The notes beneath the pieces are model-generated. The model was given only the letters and a program-made list of their open reading frames with translations. It was not told where the DNA came from and did no database searches. This document shows, in pieces, positions 33,653 to 46,186 of a stretch of DNA of 64,000 nt. The stretch spans positions 54,492,785 to 54,556,784 of the forward strand of contig ML677326.1 in the NCBI GenBank assembly GCA_007922305.1, given 5' to 3'. This stretch comes from Dermatemys mawii. Its lineage: Eukaryota > Chordata > Testudines > Dermatemydidae. How positions within the stretch are numbered: the first letter of the stretch is position 1; every line of letters starts with the position of its first letter. Made by a program: the position numbers and the translations under genes.

Positions 33653-35930
33653 ATATGTGCACAAACAATACACAGCACAAAATATAAGCCCATATACATA
33701 CTAATATATGGGCTCTTTAAGTGGCATGAATACTTAAAAACTTACTACAAAAACAACTTTAAATAATCTGTTTTTATTAATATCTGTTTCATTTTACCTG
33801 TATGAGAATAGTCTTTTTAAAGCAAGGAGGCATGCTGGGTGAGAGCATCAAATTAGGTGACAATCCAAACCAAATCTGAATATCTCGACTGCTAGGGAGT
33901 GGGCCCAGTGTTCTCTCTACATTGCTATTTTATTCTCATTCCTATTTGTGGGAGTACTTGCTGTAGAACGTACCCATTTGTCCCTCACACCACTATCCCT
34001 CCTGGTGTAAAAGGAAGTCTTCCAGTGAACCAGCTCACATAGGTGGAGTGAGCCACCACAAGTTTTCTAGGAGTAGCAATTCCTGCTTTCCTCGCTCCGA
34101 TAGCCTTGGCATCTCCTTTGCCTCATCTCTTCTTCAATCTTTTTAATATAATTGTAGATGCAGATGGCTCCCTAACCACAGATGACTGGTTTTTATTTTT
34201 TTTCAGTGGGCTAGGATGACCTCCACTTTGGAAGATTGCTTAGCTATGCTGAGGATATAATACACTCAGATCAGGCGCAGTCTCGCTGACCTGCCTTAAC
34301 TTCTTGTACTTTCCTGTCAGCTGCAGTTCTGTGTGCTTGTTTACTTTTACTCAATGTCTCCAGACTTGATGGGGGAACAGCAACTGTTTTCACCATTGCC
34401 ATAATAATATGCACTGTCTTCTTCCAATCAGAGAGGGGAGGGCAGGGCACTGAACCAAGATTGGGATACAATTAACTGTCTGGACCCATACATGCTATCA
34501 GATGGAAAACAACAGATAGGGTACAGAATCTGATGAATTTTTTTAAAAAGTGATAGTAAGATACTAACTCAGTGGGAATTCAGTCACTACAGAGATGGAA
34601 ATTCTGAGCCAGCCCCTCATCTGCTGTACATCAGCATAACTTATTGAAGGCAAAGAAACGACATCAGTCATCAGACCCACTTGGAACAGTGCTACAAATC
34701 TCCACAGTCCAAACTTCCCTTTGTAGACCTCCATTCCACTTGGTCTTCTTGTCACCCATGTCCTTTTTTAGTGTTTCAGCTCACATCCAACATGGATAGT
34801 CTCTCATTTGGGGGTATTAAGGTCAGAGGACAAGCTGTTACCGAGATTGTCACACATTAACTGTAATAAGATGTTATTCTAGAAAACTGGCTCTAGATGG
34901 CGGAAATTTTAAAATAGTTTAAGGAATTGGGGTTTCTACTTCAAATAATTAACATGTGGACAAATTTTGGAGTAGGACTTTGTTAATGAAAGTGACAAAA
35001 AATGAACTTAGCATAGTTCAGGCTTAGTCAATAATGTGTTCTGAGCTGAGACTGCAGAAATATTTCTAATTAGAGAGCGATGGTTGTTAGCATCAGTGCT
35101 CATAGGAAATGGCACTTGTTTGGAGTAATGTAAGTGGGAATGTCCTTTTCTCATTAGATTCAGTCCCTAAAAGGAAAATTATTAACAGTAGCAATCTCAC
35201 AGAAACCATGCAAAAGATGAGTGGTATGTTTGTTCTCTCTGCTCAGATTTATGCAAATACATTTTTCTGTAGGAGTTTTATTCCTGGAACATTTTGCCCA
35301 GTGTCTGGGGTCAACAGAAGAGCATTCTACTGTAAAACTTATTTGGATTAAATGGGTCCACTTCATGAAAATTTTAATTTGACAGTATATTAGGTTCTGT
35401 CATCCCTACAGATCTGGGAATAATATACATAAGATTTGCATGAGGAAAACATTTATGCACTGATTTCTCCCTCAAGAAGTAAAATGTGAGTTCAGAATAA
35501 ATTACAAAAATATTTCTATGCAGAGCCCGGACCTAGAGAGGAGCAGGACTAGGATCCAGAAAGCATTTGAAAATGCAGTTATAGTTTGAGCTGCCCCCTT
35601 TTTCACGCACAATTAAATCTTTAGGTCTAAATTAGGCCTTCAAAAGTTGCAAGACTTCTGCCATTTAAGCCACGTCCACAGTAGGTCTAGAAAATGCCAA
35701 GATTGGACCTGGAATTAAAATCACAGAGCCACACTGAGCAAGTTTTTAAAAAGTGTCAAAGATGACATCAGTATCATAATTATAGGATGAAAAGTATGTA
35801 TTGTAAGAGATTTTGTGATCGGGCTGGTAAATTCAAGGCTACACTATAAAGCTCAAAATATGTAATTAATGCATGACTTCTTTATCATGTATTTAATTGT
35901 CCAGCTGAATGCAATGAGACATTCTTCATT
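33653..35930. other. Unique DNA, nothing recognised
   Basis: No repeat, RNA or exon recognised. Confidence 0.4.
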
Positions 35931-35987
35931 GATTTACACCCATTCACACCACAGATTGATTTACCTGGGAGGTACTGGGTGTAAATC
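35931..35987. repeat. Short inverted repeat
   Basis: GATTTACACCCA at 35931-35942 is exactly complementary to TGGGTGTAAATC at 35976-35987. Probably a relic of a small palindromic MITE. Confidence 0.6.
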
Positions 35988-36123
35988 TATGCTGAATTTG
36001 TTGCTCTAATATGAATATATTTCAAATATGTATAAAAGCAAATGTGTTCAAGTTGTTTAATATCTGAAACAGAAAACAGTTTCCCAAAATGCATTTCCAG
36101 ATGCAGTACTTTATATTATTCAT

Positions 36124-36896
36124 TGTAGCAGTCCGTGAACACATACCCCTTCAACAGATGCCAGCACTGAAGTCATCCAGCTTCAGTTTAGTTCCTTGGT
36201 TTTCCATGAATGCTCTCAGCTTCCAGAACAGTTCAGTTGCCAAGGTGATTTAGCCCTCTTGCTAAACCACAAAAGTCCTCCCCTTCCTCATAATCAAAGT
36301 CCAAAAGACAGACACCAATCTTCCATCACAGACTAATGCCAAGCACACAACAATCTTCAGTTCTCCTCTTTCTGGGGTCAGCTTCCAGCCTTGGTGGGCT
36401 CTGGTTAGTCCCTTCTTCCTCCCTCTTGATAGCAGAAGTCTCTTCATCCTCTACCAGCCCTGGGAACCCAAAACAATTGGGTTACCAATCCTATAGTTCA
36501 GACCCAAACTTATTCTTCCCTTCTCAGAACCTCTCCCTATGTACCAGCCTGTCTTCTCTGGAGTGTCTTCTACCTCTGGTCCTTTCCTTTGCCCTAATAC
36601 TGGGCTCAAAATTCTTCCACTTTGGACAGGTCTCCACAGCCCTCCTGTGATCCTCACTAGCTTCCCTACCTCAGCTTCATCCAGGAGCCTCTCTCCAGAT
36701 TCTAAGCTTCACTTCACTGAGTTCTACCATCTTTTATCTGCTGAGCATTATGGCCACCTCTCTAAAGCATCCTGGCTCCCTGCTTGACTGTTGGTCCTCC
36801 CATGAAACATCTATTCTTAAAGGACCATGCCTTGGAATAGGGGATGGCTGGGCCCAGAACTCACTGCCCTTAAAGGGAACAGACCACCCTGTTACA
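36124..36896 (-). mobile_element. Probable solo LTR, CT-rich
   Basis: The block starts TGTAGCAGTCC and ends CCACCCTGTTACA, so the two ends form an imperfect inverted pair beginning TGTA(A/G)CAG and ending in TG...CA form, as LTRs do. The plus strand is strongly CT-rich. The conserved-looking word CCCTTAAAGGGAACAG lies near the right end. Opposing frames (36336-36650 plus; 36262-36657 minus) are explained by composition. The flanking tetramers (TCAT and TTTT) do not match, so the target duplication is missing or decayed and the call stays tentative. The minus strand, starting TGTAACAGGG, is the likely sense strand. Confidence 0.5.
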
Positions 36897-39800
36897 TTTT
36901 TTGGTTTTTTAGAGCTCTATATTTTTACTAAGATAAGATTGCCAGTTTCAAAGATAATACAGCAACATCCAATGGTATGTGGTATTTTGACTAATGGCAG
37001 TAAACCCATTAATGCTATTTCCCATCGAACATTCTTCTCTTTTATTTCAACTGCTGTTCATCGGTGTCCTAGAAGTAGTATAGTTTAACTTATTTGTGGT
37101 ATTAGGAAATCTCTCCATGCAGATTATAATTTTAGATGATCTGTTCTCAGAAGCAGAAGAACTGCTGCCAAAAAGGAGAAAGGAGGAGAATGCTTGTAAA
37201 AGGAGGAATTTTTTTAAAAAAGGCTCTTTGTGTTGAAGGCTGTCATTGTTATTTAAAAGGGTTGAATTTATGTTCTTTGACTAGAACATCTCCTTACATA
37301 TACCAGAGCTGGCATAGTCTAAAAGAGGTTCAACACATTCCTGGGCCCTCATAGTAGCTGTATGCAGAAGTTTGACTGGGCTGTTGCATTCCATTCAGCA
37401 AAGAAAGTACTATCTTACATGGCTGTCAGTAATATACACTTACTGTGTTCTGGGTGCAGAGAGTGGATGAACAATAGGGTATTAAAGTAAGTTCCAAGCA
37501 GACTTTTTTGGCTCTTTACCGGTAAAATGTGTCCTTCCATGTATTCTGTGATAGGACAATAGCTATCGTGTTTATTCTCTGGTTGCCAAATCTATTATTT
37601 CCCCCCCACATAATGATGGCTGATTTGCATATAGCCAAAGAGACTTTTTTTCTCCTCTCATTAATCATTCCCCTTTCCTTAACCAATGTTTACACTACTC
37701 TCTGCCCTTGAAAAATGTCCACAGCTGCTCTGCTAACTTCTCTTCAGAAATATCTGCAACATAATTAAAACAGATTTTTTTAAAACTTTTGTTTTACTGA
37801 TAATTGCTCTTCTAACTGAGCAGTATGAGCTTTTCTGAGCATCTTCAACACAGAGCCTCCTGATCTGTGCTCAAGTCTGTGTCTGCCAGTGACTGATGGG
37901 CACTATTATGTGACAGTGCTTGTCTAGTACACTAAAAGTCTAGTGTCACAAAAAAGCTATGAATTTTCCTTCAGATTTTAGCCCAGTCCTACCTGCTAAG
38001 GAACATACATTGCTGGTATAGCCGAGACAGTTGATCCTTCAACACATCAAGGAGATTCCTCCTTTTTTGCCTACCCGAAGCTATTGCGTTTCTTAAATTC
38101 TGCAATTGCATGGGCTGGGACCATCCTTTTAAACATCACCTGGTTACTTGTGATTGGTGATTTATTGCACATAGTAGAGTTTATTTCTTGTGGATGGTGG
38201 AATCTTGAATGAAGTTCTCTGAATGTGCCATCCCTACTTCGTATATTGAATGCACCAGCAGGTTTGCACATAGCAACTCGCACCTCTAGGGAGTACTATG
38301 GGCCAAGAGCGGCACAGAAACAGTTGGATTAGCAACTGTTGATCCCACCAGTTGCCAGGTACCACCACTACAAGTGAAATCTGCCTGCTGATGCTGAACA
38401 CTCTGCTAATTTCAGAATTCCAGGATTGCTGGGGCAGCCAGACCAGGGACAACATTCCACAACTTCTGGACTACCCACCCAGTTTAAATCTTAAAGTTGC
38501 CTTTATTTTAAGAGTATCCATAACTGAGTATTCCCCTTCCTTGTGGCACAACCCAATGACTACCTTTGAAAATTGCTTGAAAACACACACTTCTGTGATA
38601 GCTAAACTAATAAATAAGATGGAGCTGGAATTCCCATCAAAAATTTCTGTGTAGAGTATAATAAATCATCCATTTCAAAACCTTTTGTACTTAGTTGGTT
38701 TTCAGATTGTTTGCCCAAATGCACATTTCTTTGCACTAATAAACCCATAAAAATGGTTTAAACTCCTTAAGATAAGTCTAGAAATAAGACTTCAAACGTG
38801 TGATTCAGAATTGGTTTGGGATTTCTTTTTTACCAAGTTCTAAACCAGAAAATAGCCACATGTTCTCTTTTAATAAGCAGCATGAGATGTATACAAATCA
38901 TATGCCAGATAAATTTACTGAACCAAATCCTGAGATAAAGAACAAAGGTCAAATAACAGGCCCTAAGGAAGAACTTGGAAATATAAGGTTTGAGGCAGAA
39001 GCAATTCTCAGCCCCAACTAATAATTCAGGGCATTAAATTCCATGTAACCAGTTTATCATTGACTACTGCAATGTGTCTGAGGGACACAAGGAGTTGGAG
39101 CTAGGTTTTGGCTTTATTACTATCATATCCTGGCCAAGACATGCAAAATGTACTGTTTGTACAATGACACATTTATGGTCCTATTTACAAGCAAACCCTG
39201 TCCTTCTCATGGTGGATGTCTACCTTGCAATTAAAAACCCATGGCAGGCCCATGCCAGCTGTCTTGGCTTGCAGGGTGGGGCTGAGGGGATGTTTAATGG
39301 TGGTGTAGACATTCTGGCTCAGGCTCTAGGACCCTGTAAGTGTTTCCACCTCCATCGTCCCAGGATACTCCTTCCATACAACTACACAAGGTTTTTTTAA
39401 GTTTGGGGTAGTTTGGAAACAGAATGATGTGGTAACAAGTTGACTAATGTTTTCTTCTTACAGCTAAAAAAGCTCATCTCTATACCTAATTTACAAATAT
39501 GATTGTATATTATTAGAGGCAGGAAATGTGGCGTAATCTATGTTTGAAAGCACCATGTACGTTTACAGAACTACATAAGTGACTTATTGCTATTTTACTC
39601 AGAATTAAAATGCATTTGAACAAGAATGACCAATGATAAGTCAAAAGGCACAGGTTTACCTTGCAGACAAAGTGAGGAGGCCTTTTGGAGGTCTAGGACC
39701 ATGCATTCTGTAGCCCCTTCAAGTAGTTAGCAGCACAGTAGAGTGCTCCTCTTCTCCTGCACATCTCCTGTCCCCAGGGCTCAGAGGATCTCTGTTTCCG

Positions 39801-42589
39801 AAGGGATAGCCCTCTTCCACTGCTAGCAAAACAAATGCTCTTCAGACAGGGGAGTGTGAAGTGGAGCATCAAGAGCTGGCACTTGACTAGGGAGTTTCAG
39901 GCTTCCAATACTGATGCTAGTAGTAGCATCCCAACTGCGAGGACAAAGAATGATGTCCCAAATGGGAATCCTGCATCTATCTCTGCTGCTTTTCAGTAAC
40001 TTCTATCCCCTCTACTAGCATAAGATGGGTGTGGGAGGGACTAGAGACTCCACTCCCTTTTCAGGGAATGACAGCTCCATTATACATAACAGATATTATA
40101 CAAAACTCTCTATAGAAAGGTCTTTGAAGATTGAGGAAATTTAAATAAATTTCCAGGTATCAGTCCTTGCACTCAGTGAGCCAATTTTTATTTGTTTTTA
40201 CATCAGTACAGAGTCTCCATCCTGACTGAAACAGGGGAGGGACTCATGAAAGATGTGCACCTATAGAGCTCCACACTTAAGCATGCATGTGTGGGTGACC
40301 TATGATTATCTGGCAATGATTCTGCTTGCAGACATGAACTCCTTTCTGGTACATTCCTACTTTTGTCTCCATTCTCTTCCCTCTGTGGTGCTGCATCACA
40401 AAATGACGTCATATCACATCACACCATGATATCCAGGCCCATGACAACAGCCACCAGAATTGGCTGGCTCACTTTGCAGTCTAATCAGATTTAATACTGC
40501 ACTACAGTTCTGAGGTCAGCTATCCTGAGGGCAAGTGTAATTATAAAAAACTGTCCTGATGAATCTGTCCCAATTATTTGGCCCAGGTGTTTTAGCAATT
40601 ATGGCATACCAAAAAATTTCGCAGGGCTCAATGGCCTCTTAAATTCATATTTCTACCAGCTCTTTCTGGCAGTCTAGAATTATTCAATTTCCCTTGTTCC
40701 TTTGTTTACGTAGGTGTGTTTCTTTGTTTCTGCATCCAATTAAACACATTTAAGAAGGAGATATAGTAAATTTTAAAAGGCTGGTATTGGAAGTTTCTCA
40801 CATTACCACCATGTGCACTACTGACATGTACACCACAGGAACAGGTAAACGTGTGGTGTGAATGATGCCCCTAATGAATGTTTTCCTAGGTGCAATTAAA
40901 CAGGTTTTATATGCACTGTATGTAGGTCATTTTCTCTCTCTCACCATTAGAATATGCTAAAAACTAAAAATCCATGGAATTCCATATATCCTCCATATAT
41001 CCACCCAACTTTCATCTGTTGGAGTTAAAGAGACATCCCCTCCACAGTAGTTTGTACACAATACTTAACTCTGTCTGATAAGTCTCAACTCCAACAATTG
41101 GAGTTGTACGAGGATAGAACCTGCAGATGCTATTCAAGCCTAGGTCACAAATATGGATGATTCTTCTACTATTATGCTCTGCTCTGACACACTCTCAATA
41201 ATATAGCTGGTGTGGATATGCATCATCTCCACAACAATAAGAAAGCAATTAAGCAGGGAGAGGTGTGTTTACAAACCAGGAGTTAATAAAATTCACCAGC
41301 CAAGGAAGAGGGAATTCCAGCAAGCAAAAACTAGACACAAAATGGCCTCTTTAGGTCAGCAATTGCTTGGCTCTGCCAAATTTAAAGGGGGCATCCCTCA
41401 GGAAGAATTGGTGGAGATAATATAAGAGAGTTAACAGAGACCCAGTAATGAAAAGAAAAAAAACTCCTGGGAAAGGGGCTGCTTTTTTATAAACCACTTC
41501 CCTATCAGACTTTTTACCCAGGTGCTGTGCTGAACATATTCTACCCAGGCTATGGAAAGCTGAGTGCTGAGAGCCAGTGACCTACTGCAGGCCCAGAGAG
41601 AGAATTTGGAGTTGAAGAATCATAAGTTGTTCTTTGAATTCCTTAACAATGAAGCACTCCCACACACACAGGTTCAGGGAAGGTAAAAGAAACAGCAGTA
41701 GGGCAGTGCCAACCTAGTAGCGAAATGTATTTATATATATATATCCAACCAAAGCAACAGGATTCACAGCATGAGCAGCCCTATACTTTTGCACCCAAGT
41801 GATATCAGACTGACTTTTTCACAGCAGCCTGTTCCATTTGCTGATTGGCTCATTACTCTGACCTCATCCCACCTCCTTCACTACCTCTGTCTGATGGCCT
41901 CATTCTCCTAGCCAAGTGCTGCTCTCCATGCCTCCTTCCCTTCATAAATATAAAACTATGTGACTAGTTTGTGTATCAGACTCAGAACGGGTGACACTTC
42001 CAGATCTATATATTGTAACTTTGTGACTAATCCCAAAATAGGGGAATTAGCAGGGGAGAAATAGCAAATGCATATTCCCTGGGGTGCAAGGAAACAGGAA
42101 AGCATCTGTGCCTTTCTCGGCTTCATGGAAAGAAGGGCACAAGGGAAGACCCACGTTCTTGTGATTAGAACAGATGGAGTAAAGGTATATTTGGTGGACT
42201 CTATTTGGAGGGTAGGTACCCAGCCCATTTTTTGAGGATGAATAGCATGAGATACCATACAGCTTCCAGATCTCTATCAAGATTGGTGAACAAGCCACTG
42301 TGTTCTCTTCCAACCTACAGCATGATACTGGTGTTTTCTCTTGCAATTATGAAGTGTGAACCAAGAGTAAAATGGTGATCTCTGGTCTGTACTGGGAAGA
42401 TGGGCTGGAACGAGGTCAGCTCTGTGGTCTATATGCGGAAGATGAGCAAGCAGTTCACCACTCAGTAAATATTGTTAATCTCAGAAGAGGATAGCTGTGG
42501 TAGCTCATAATGGAAATATGAAGAGGATGGTATAGGTAAGATAAGAGGCTGGTCTCTAAGCAGTGGGAGGTGGAGATAGAGCCAAAGCT
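36897..42589. other. Long unique stretch, nothing recognised
   Basis: About 5.7 kb without a repeat I can name. It includes a TA dinucleotide run near 41733-41745 and many short frames on both strands (for example 38352-38654, 39074-39400, 41956-42346) that overlap antisense frames or lack motifs. No splice-bounded exon stands out. Confidence 0.4.
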
Positions 42590-42960
42590 GTTTTTCACAA
42601 AAGTTTTCCATATATTTGACAAAACTGGAAAATGCAAATTTTAGAGGGGTTTTAACCCAATTTTTCCTTTTTGAAACCTTTTCCACCCCTTTTTTTCCTC
42701 TTTCCTTCTACCCCATTTCCTGTGGTAGAAGAGAAAAAAAAAAACACAAGAGCTGGGGGACAGGAGAGAAAGAAGAAAAAACATGAAACGGAAAACAAAC
42801 TGAAAAAACAATATTCTCAGTTAAAAGGTTCAAGAAAATTTGAATAATCAAAAAAAAAACCATTCCTTTTCAAAACATGTGGGATGAAAATAACTTCCAT
42901 ATTTGTGATTTATTTTTTTTTTGCATTTTTCCCCTATTTTTCAACAAGCTCTAACAAACT
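42590..42960. mobile_element. Poly-pyrimidine/poly-purine fold-back element
   Basis: The left half is pyrimidine-rich (CCACCCCTTTTTTTCCTC, TTCTACC), the right half purine-rich (GGTAGAAGAGAAAAAAA, GAAAGAAGAAAAAAC). The two fold on each other around CCCATTTCCTG at about 42712. The outer right edge CAACAAGCTCTAACA resembles the GACCAGCTCTA edges of the related family. Confidence 0.6.
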
Positions 42961-44549
42961 TCCCAAATTACTAGAATTAATTTGTTTTATAAATCAATGC
43001 ATTTAACATTACCTCACCATACTTTCTCTGAAAAGTTTCTTATTTTCCCCCTTTCAATAAAAAGTACTTGTTCAGGACTTATTTACAGCAGAATGGATTT
43101 TAAATTGTAAAGGTAATGATACCTGTGATTCTTCAGTGGTGCTCCTAAATTATAACAATCTTTGAAAATAAGGCTGGTAGATTTTAAGACACTTGTGATG
43201 TCTCAGATATTGCTTTTGGGGACTGGATTGCAATAATACCCTGGTATGTTGTAAGGGAGTTAGGTATGCTAGTGTCTTTTACAGAAACTTTTTCTCTATA
43301 AGCATGAGTGTTAGGAAGCAAGCTTTTGTCAGAGCTGGGATAGTACTGTTTTCTTCACAGTAAAAATTGTACATTATACTCCTATAATTTAAAAAATAGT
43401 ATATAATCATGTATAGTCACTATACTATAATGAATATGCTCAAGGGGAAAAGTTAAGGTTGCATGTGAAATCTTACCTTTGGCATTCCCTGACTGTTGAG
43501 TCCTTAACTCTGTAAGCTTCAAGTCCTATTAAAATAGCTTTTTGTGTTTGAATATATGTGCATTCCCACATAAAAGTCTTTTGTATATATTCATCACAGA
43601 TTAATATATACATACAGATTCATCACATGTGATGAAAATAGCTATGTGCTAAACAGTAGACTTATACACTACCCTGATCATACATCTTTGACCATTTCAC
43701 CTGTGTTCTACTCACTGGGACTTGTCCTCTGAGCACCTTTCAAAAATTTGCTTTTTTTTCCCCCCAACCAAAAGTGGAATTATACTTCCTTGCCCCCACT
43801 CCTGTTCTCCTTCAGAAATTATGCTGGCCCGAGGCCCAGGCAAACAACGTTCAATCCGTGGTTGGCGGCACTTCTAAAAGTCAGATGATGCATGATGATG
43901 CAGTGTTAAAAATTAAAGCTTTATATCATAGGAAGAGGAACATTCCTAGATTTCAAAGGAATAGCAACACTTGCTTTTTGCCCTTGAAAGTCCCGAGATA
44001 ATGCACTTAAAATATTGACATTTTTATATAAGACACTTGGGGTCATTTTTAGAGATGTTTTAATTAATTGTAAATCTCCTTGTGACCCTTTTCAAATTGA
44101 ACTCACAGTGCTAAAGCAGCTTGTTGGTAGGAATGAAGAAATATGGACAAAGAAAAATCTCCTAAAGTTATTTCTACAGTTGGATTTCTGTACACTGACA
44201 CACATACAAAATACATGTTAGTGTGAAATAATGGTTGTATTGGTGCTCGTTTGAAATTACCTGCAAAATGACCTCTGTCCAGTTTCACATCACCATGAAT
44301 TTTCACTCATATATAGAATGAATGTGGGGGGAGTTGTATCACTGTAATACTGTGTAGCTATTATGATGTGTGCACTTACAACTTTTAAAAATATCTCACT
44401 CCATGAATCTGAACAGTTGCACTGCTTGGCTGAAATGCCCATTATCCAGCCCAATGTGTAGAGCTTTCACTGAGAAGTCCCTTTATCCACTAAATGAAGA
44501 TGAATGCATAAGGAAAGAAACTTGCTGTGATCCATTTCCCAAAAATAAT
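42961..44549. other. Unique DNA with a small perfect palindrome
   Basis: An 18-bp palindrome, TTCATCACATGTGATGAA, lies at 43619-43636. Around 43380-43440 the sequence is dominated by TATA and ATAG words. No gene or repeat family recognised. Confidence 0.4.
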
Positions 44550-44930
44550 CAGAGTAAGGCACGCAACCTGAACATTAGGGCTCTTAATGGCTGTTTGGAT
44601 TGAATTTAGGAAGGCTAAGGAACCTTGGCTGCTTGCACTGAGTCATAACTTTTTAAACAAGGCCCTAAGTCAGAGCTATCAGTCCTGAGCTGCTGTTTTC
44701 CTGGCTCATGATAAGCCTGTCTCTTTCTATCCCAGGCTTGGGCCTGTGATTTAACATAGCAATGACAGCAATTGCTAGCCCCAAAAACATCCTTAACAAC
44801 TCTTGTCTAATACAAATCGCTTATTCTTTGTGAAAGATGAGTGAGTCATCCAAGTAACAGACGGCACATTAAGGCTACATTGTTATAATGTGCTTTAATT
44901 AGTTATGTGGCATATAATGATGTGAGGTCA
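44550..44930. other. Repeat-free stretch, candidate conserved non-coding DNA
   Basis: Contains ATAGCAATGACAGCAATTGC, GATGAGTGAGTCATCC (an AP-1-like TGAGTCA) and GTGCTTTAATTAGTTATG with no repeat. The motifs are visible; the regulatory role is inferred. Confidence 0.27.
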
Positions 44931-45794
44931 AATAATAATTTAATTTTTGTACACTATCCTTTTTTGTACATTACTACTGGACCACCCTCTATGATAAAGG
45001 ATCTCCCAATCACATACAGGATGCCTACTGTAGAACACGAGGAAATTGATTATTTTCTTTCCACAAAGACTCTTTACTCATTTTTTAAGTCTTTTGCATT
45101 ATATAGAAATGACTTTGAAAACTGTTGCCTAAACCTTTGTAAAATATCATCAGAAAAAAAGAAAAACAGATGCAAACCCCATGCTATAAAATTAAACGAG
45201 CCTTTCTAGACACAGTATAACATACCGCTTAGCTATTAATTTTTACCTCTACATCATAAATGCCCAAGGCTATCCCTTTTTATTTCTCTAAATGTTGCTA
45301 AGTTAGTTCCTTGGAAAAAAAACAAACTTTTTTTAACTTTAGTTATACCAAATAATATAAATTCCCTGATAAAAGTAAACCTCTTATGTTGCTCCAAATA
45401 TAAAGTGGATTTACTTTAATTAGTTAGCAGAGCAGCATCTAAGAATTATCATTATTAGGGGTAAAGTTTTGTTGAAAATGAAAACATCCCACTCAGAAAG
45501 TAAACCTCCAAGAAGGGGAAAAGTCTGTAGAAAACTACAAGGTCAGCTTCTCAGACTTTCTACTGAATATACCTTCCACAAGCAGTAGCTTGTAGCCAAG
45601 CAAGGGATTTGAGATACCCAATATGGAGTCTGTAATGCTGCTTAGGGCTAGGCAGAAAACACTTTTCCATTTTACCTTGAGATTTCAAAATTGTTTTTGT
45701 TTCACTACAGCATAGAAACAACAAATTTTGAAATTCTGCACAAGAAACACAACCAAACAAACCACCCCTAAATAGCCAGTAGCTAAATCACTCA
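44931..45794. other. Unique DNA, nothing recognised
   Basis: AT-rich; the 100-codon plus frame at 44907-45209 has no recognisable motif. Confidence 0.35.
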
Positions 45795-45910
45795 CCTGAG
45801 ATATGAGTGACTCAGTAGCAAATCCTCACTTTACCTGATTCAAAGCAAGTACTTAAACCTGGTTCTGTCACAGGTCATGTGAATGTATTAACCACTGGGC
45901 TACACAGTTG
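45795..45910 (-). repeat. tRNA-headed SINE-like repeat
   Basis: On the minus strand TAGCCCAGTGGTTAATACAT gives an A box and CCAGGTTTAAGTA a weakened B box about 30 bases on. It is not a functional tRNA because acceptor pairing is absent. Confidence 0.6.
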
Positions 45911-46021
45911 TTTTTCCTCTCAATCCCTCCCTCTCCCCAGCTGGAGTTTTTCACTTTGATCAATAATTAAGTATTCATTGGGGCCAGGTTAGGATATTTA
46001 CATAGGATGTAGCTGATTTGG

Positions 46022-46082
46022 TGCAGCATCTTGAACTCAGATCTTTCACATCCCAAGCAAGTGACCTAACAGGCTATTCAGG
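46022..46082 (-). repeat. tRNA-headed SINE-like fragment
   Basis: Minus strand TAGCCTGTTAGGTCACTTGC, then GATGTGAAAGATCTGAGTTC with a B-box-like GAGTTCAAG. Same style as the 52008 copy. Confidence 0.5.
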
Positions 46083-46186
46083 GGGAAACTTTCTGACAAT
46101 TTTGGTCAATTTTGTTACATTTCCCCACAACATTTCTGGTTTAACTCTAAAAACTTCCATTGAAATTTTTTTTTGACCAGCTCTAG
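46083..46186. repeat. A/T-rich fold-back family fragment
   Basis: GGGGGAAACTTTCTGAC ... CATTTCCCCACAACATTT ... TTGAAATTTTTTTTTGACCAGCTCTAG. The right edge GACCAGCTCTA is the family hallmark. Confidence 0.6.

Noticed and set aside
36262..37088. Cluster of overlapping frames on both strands
   Set aside because: The CT-rich LTR-like sequence removes stop codons from several frames at once; the frames contradict each other.
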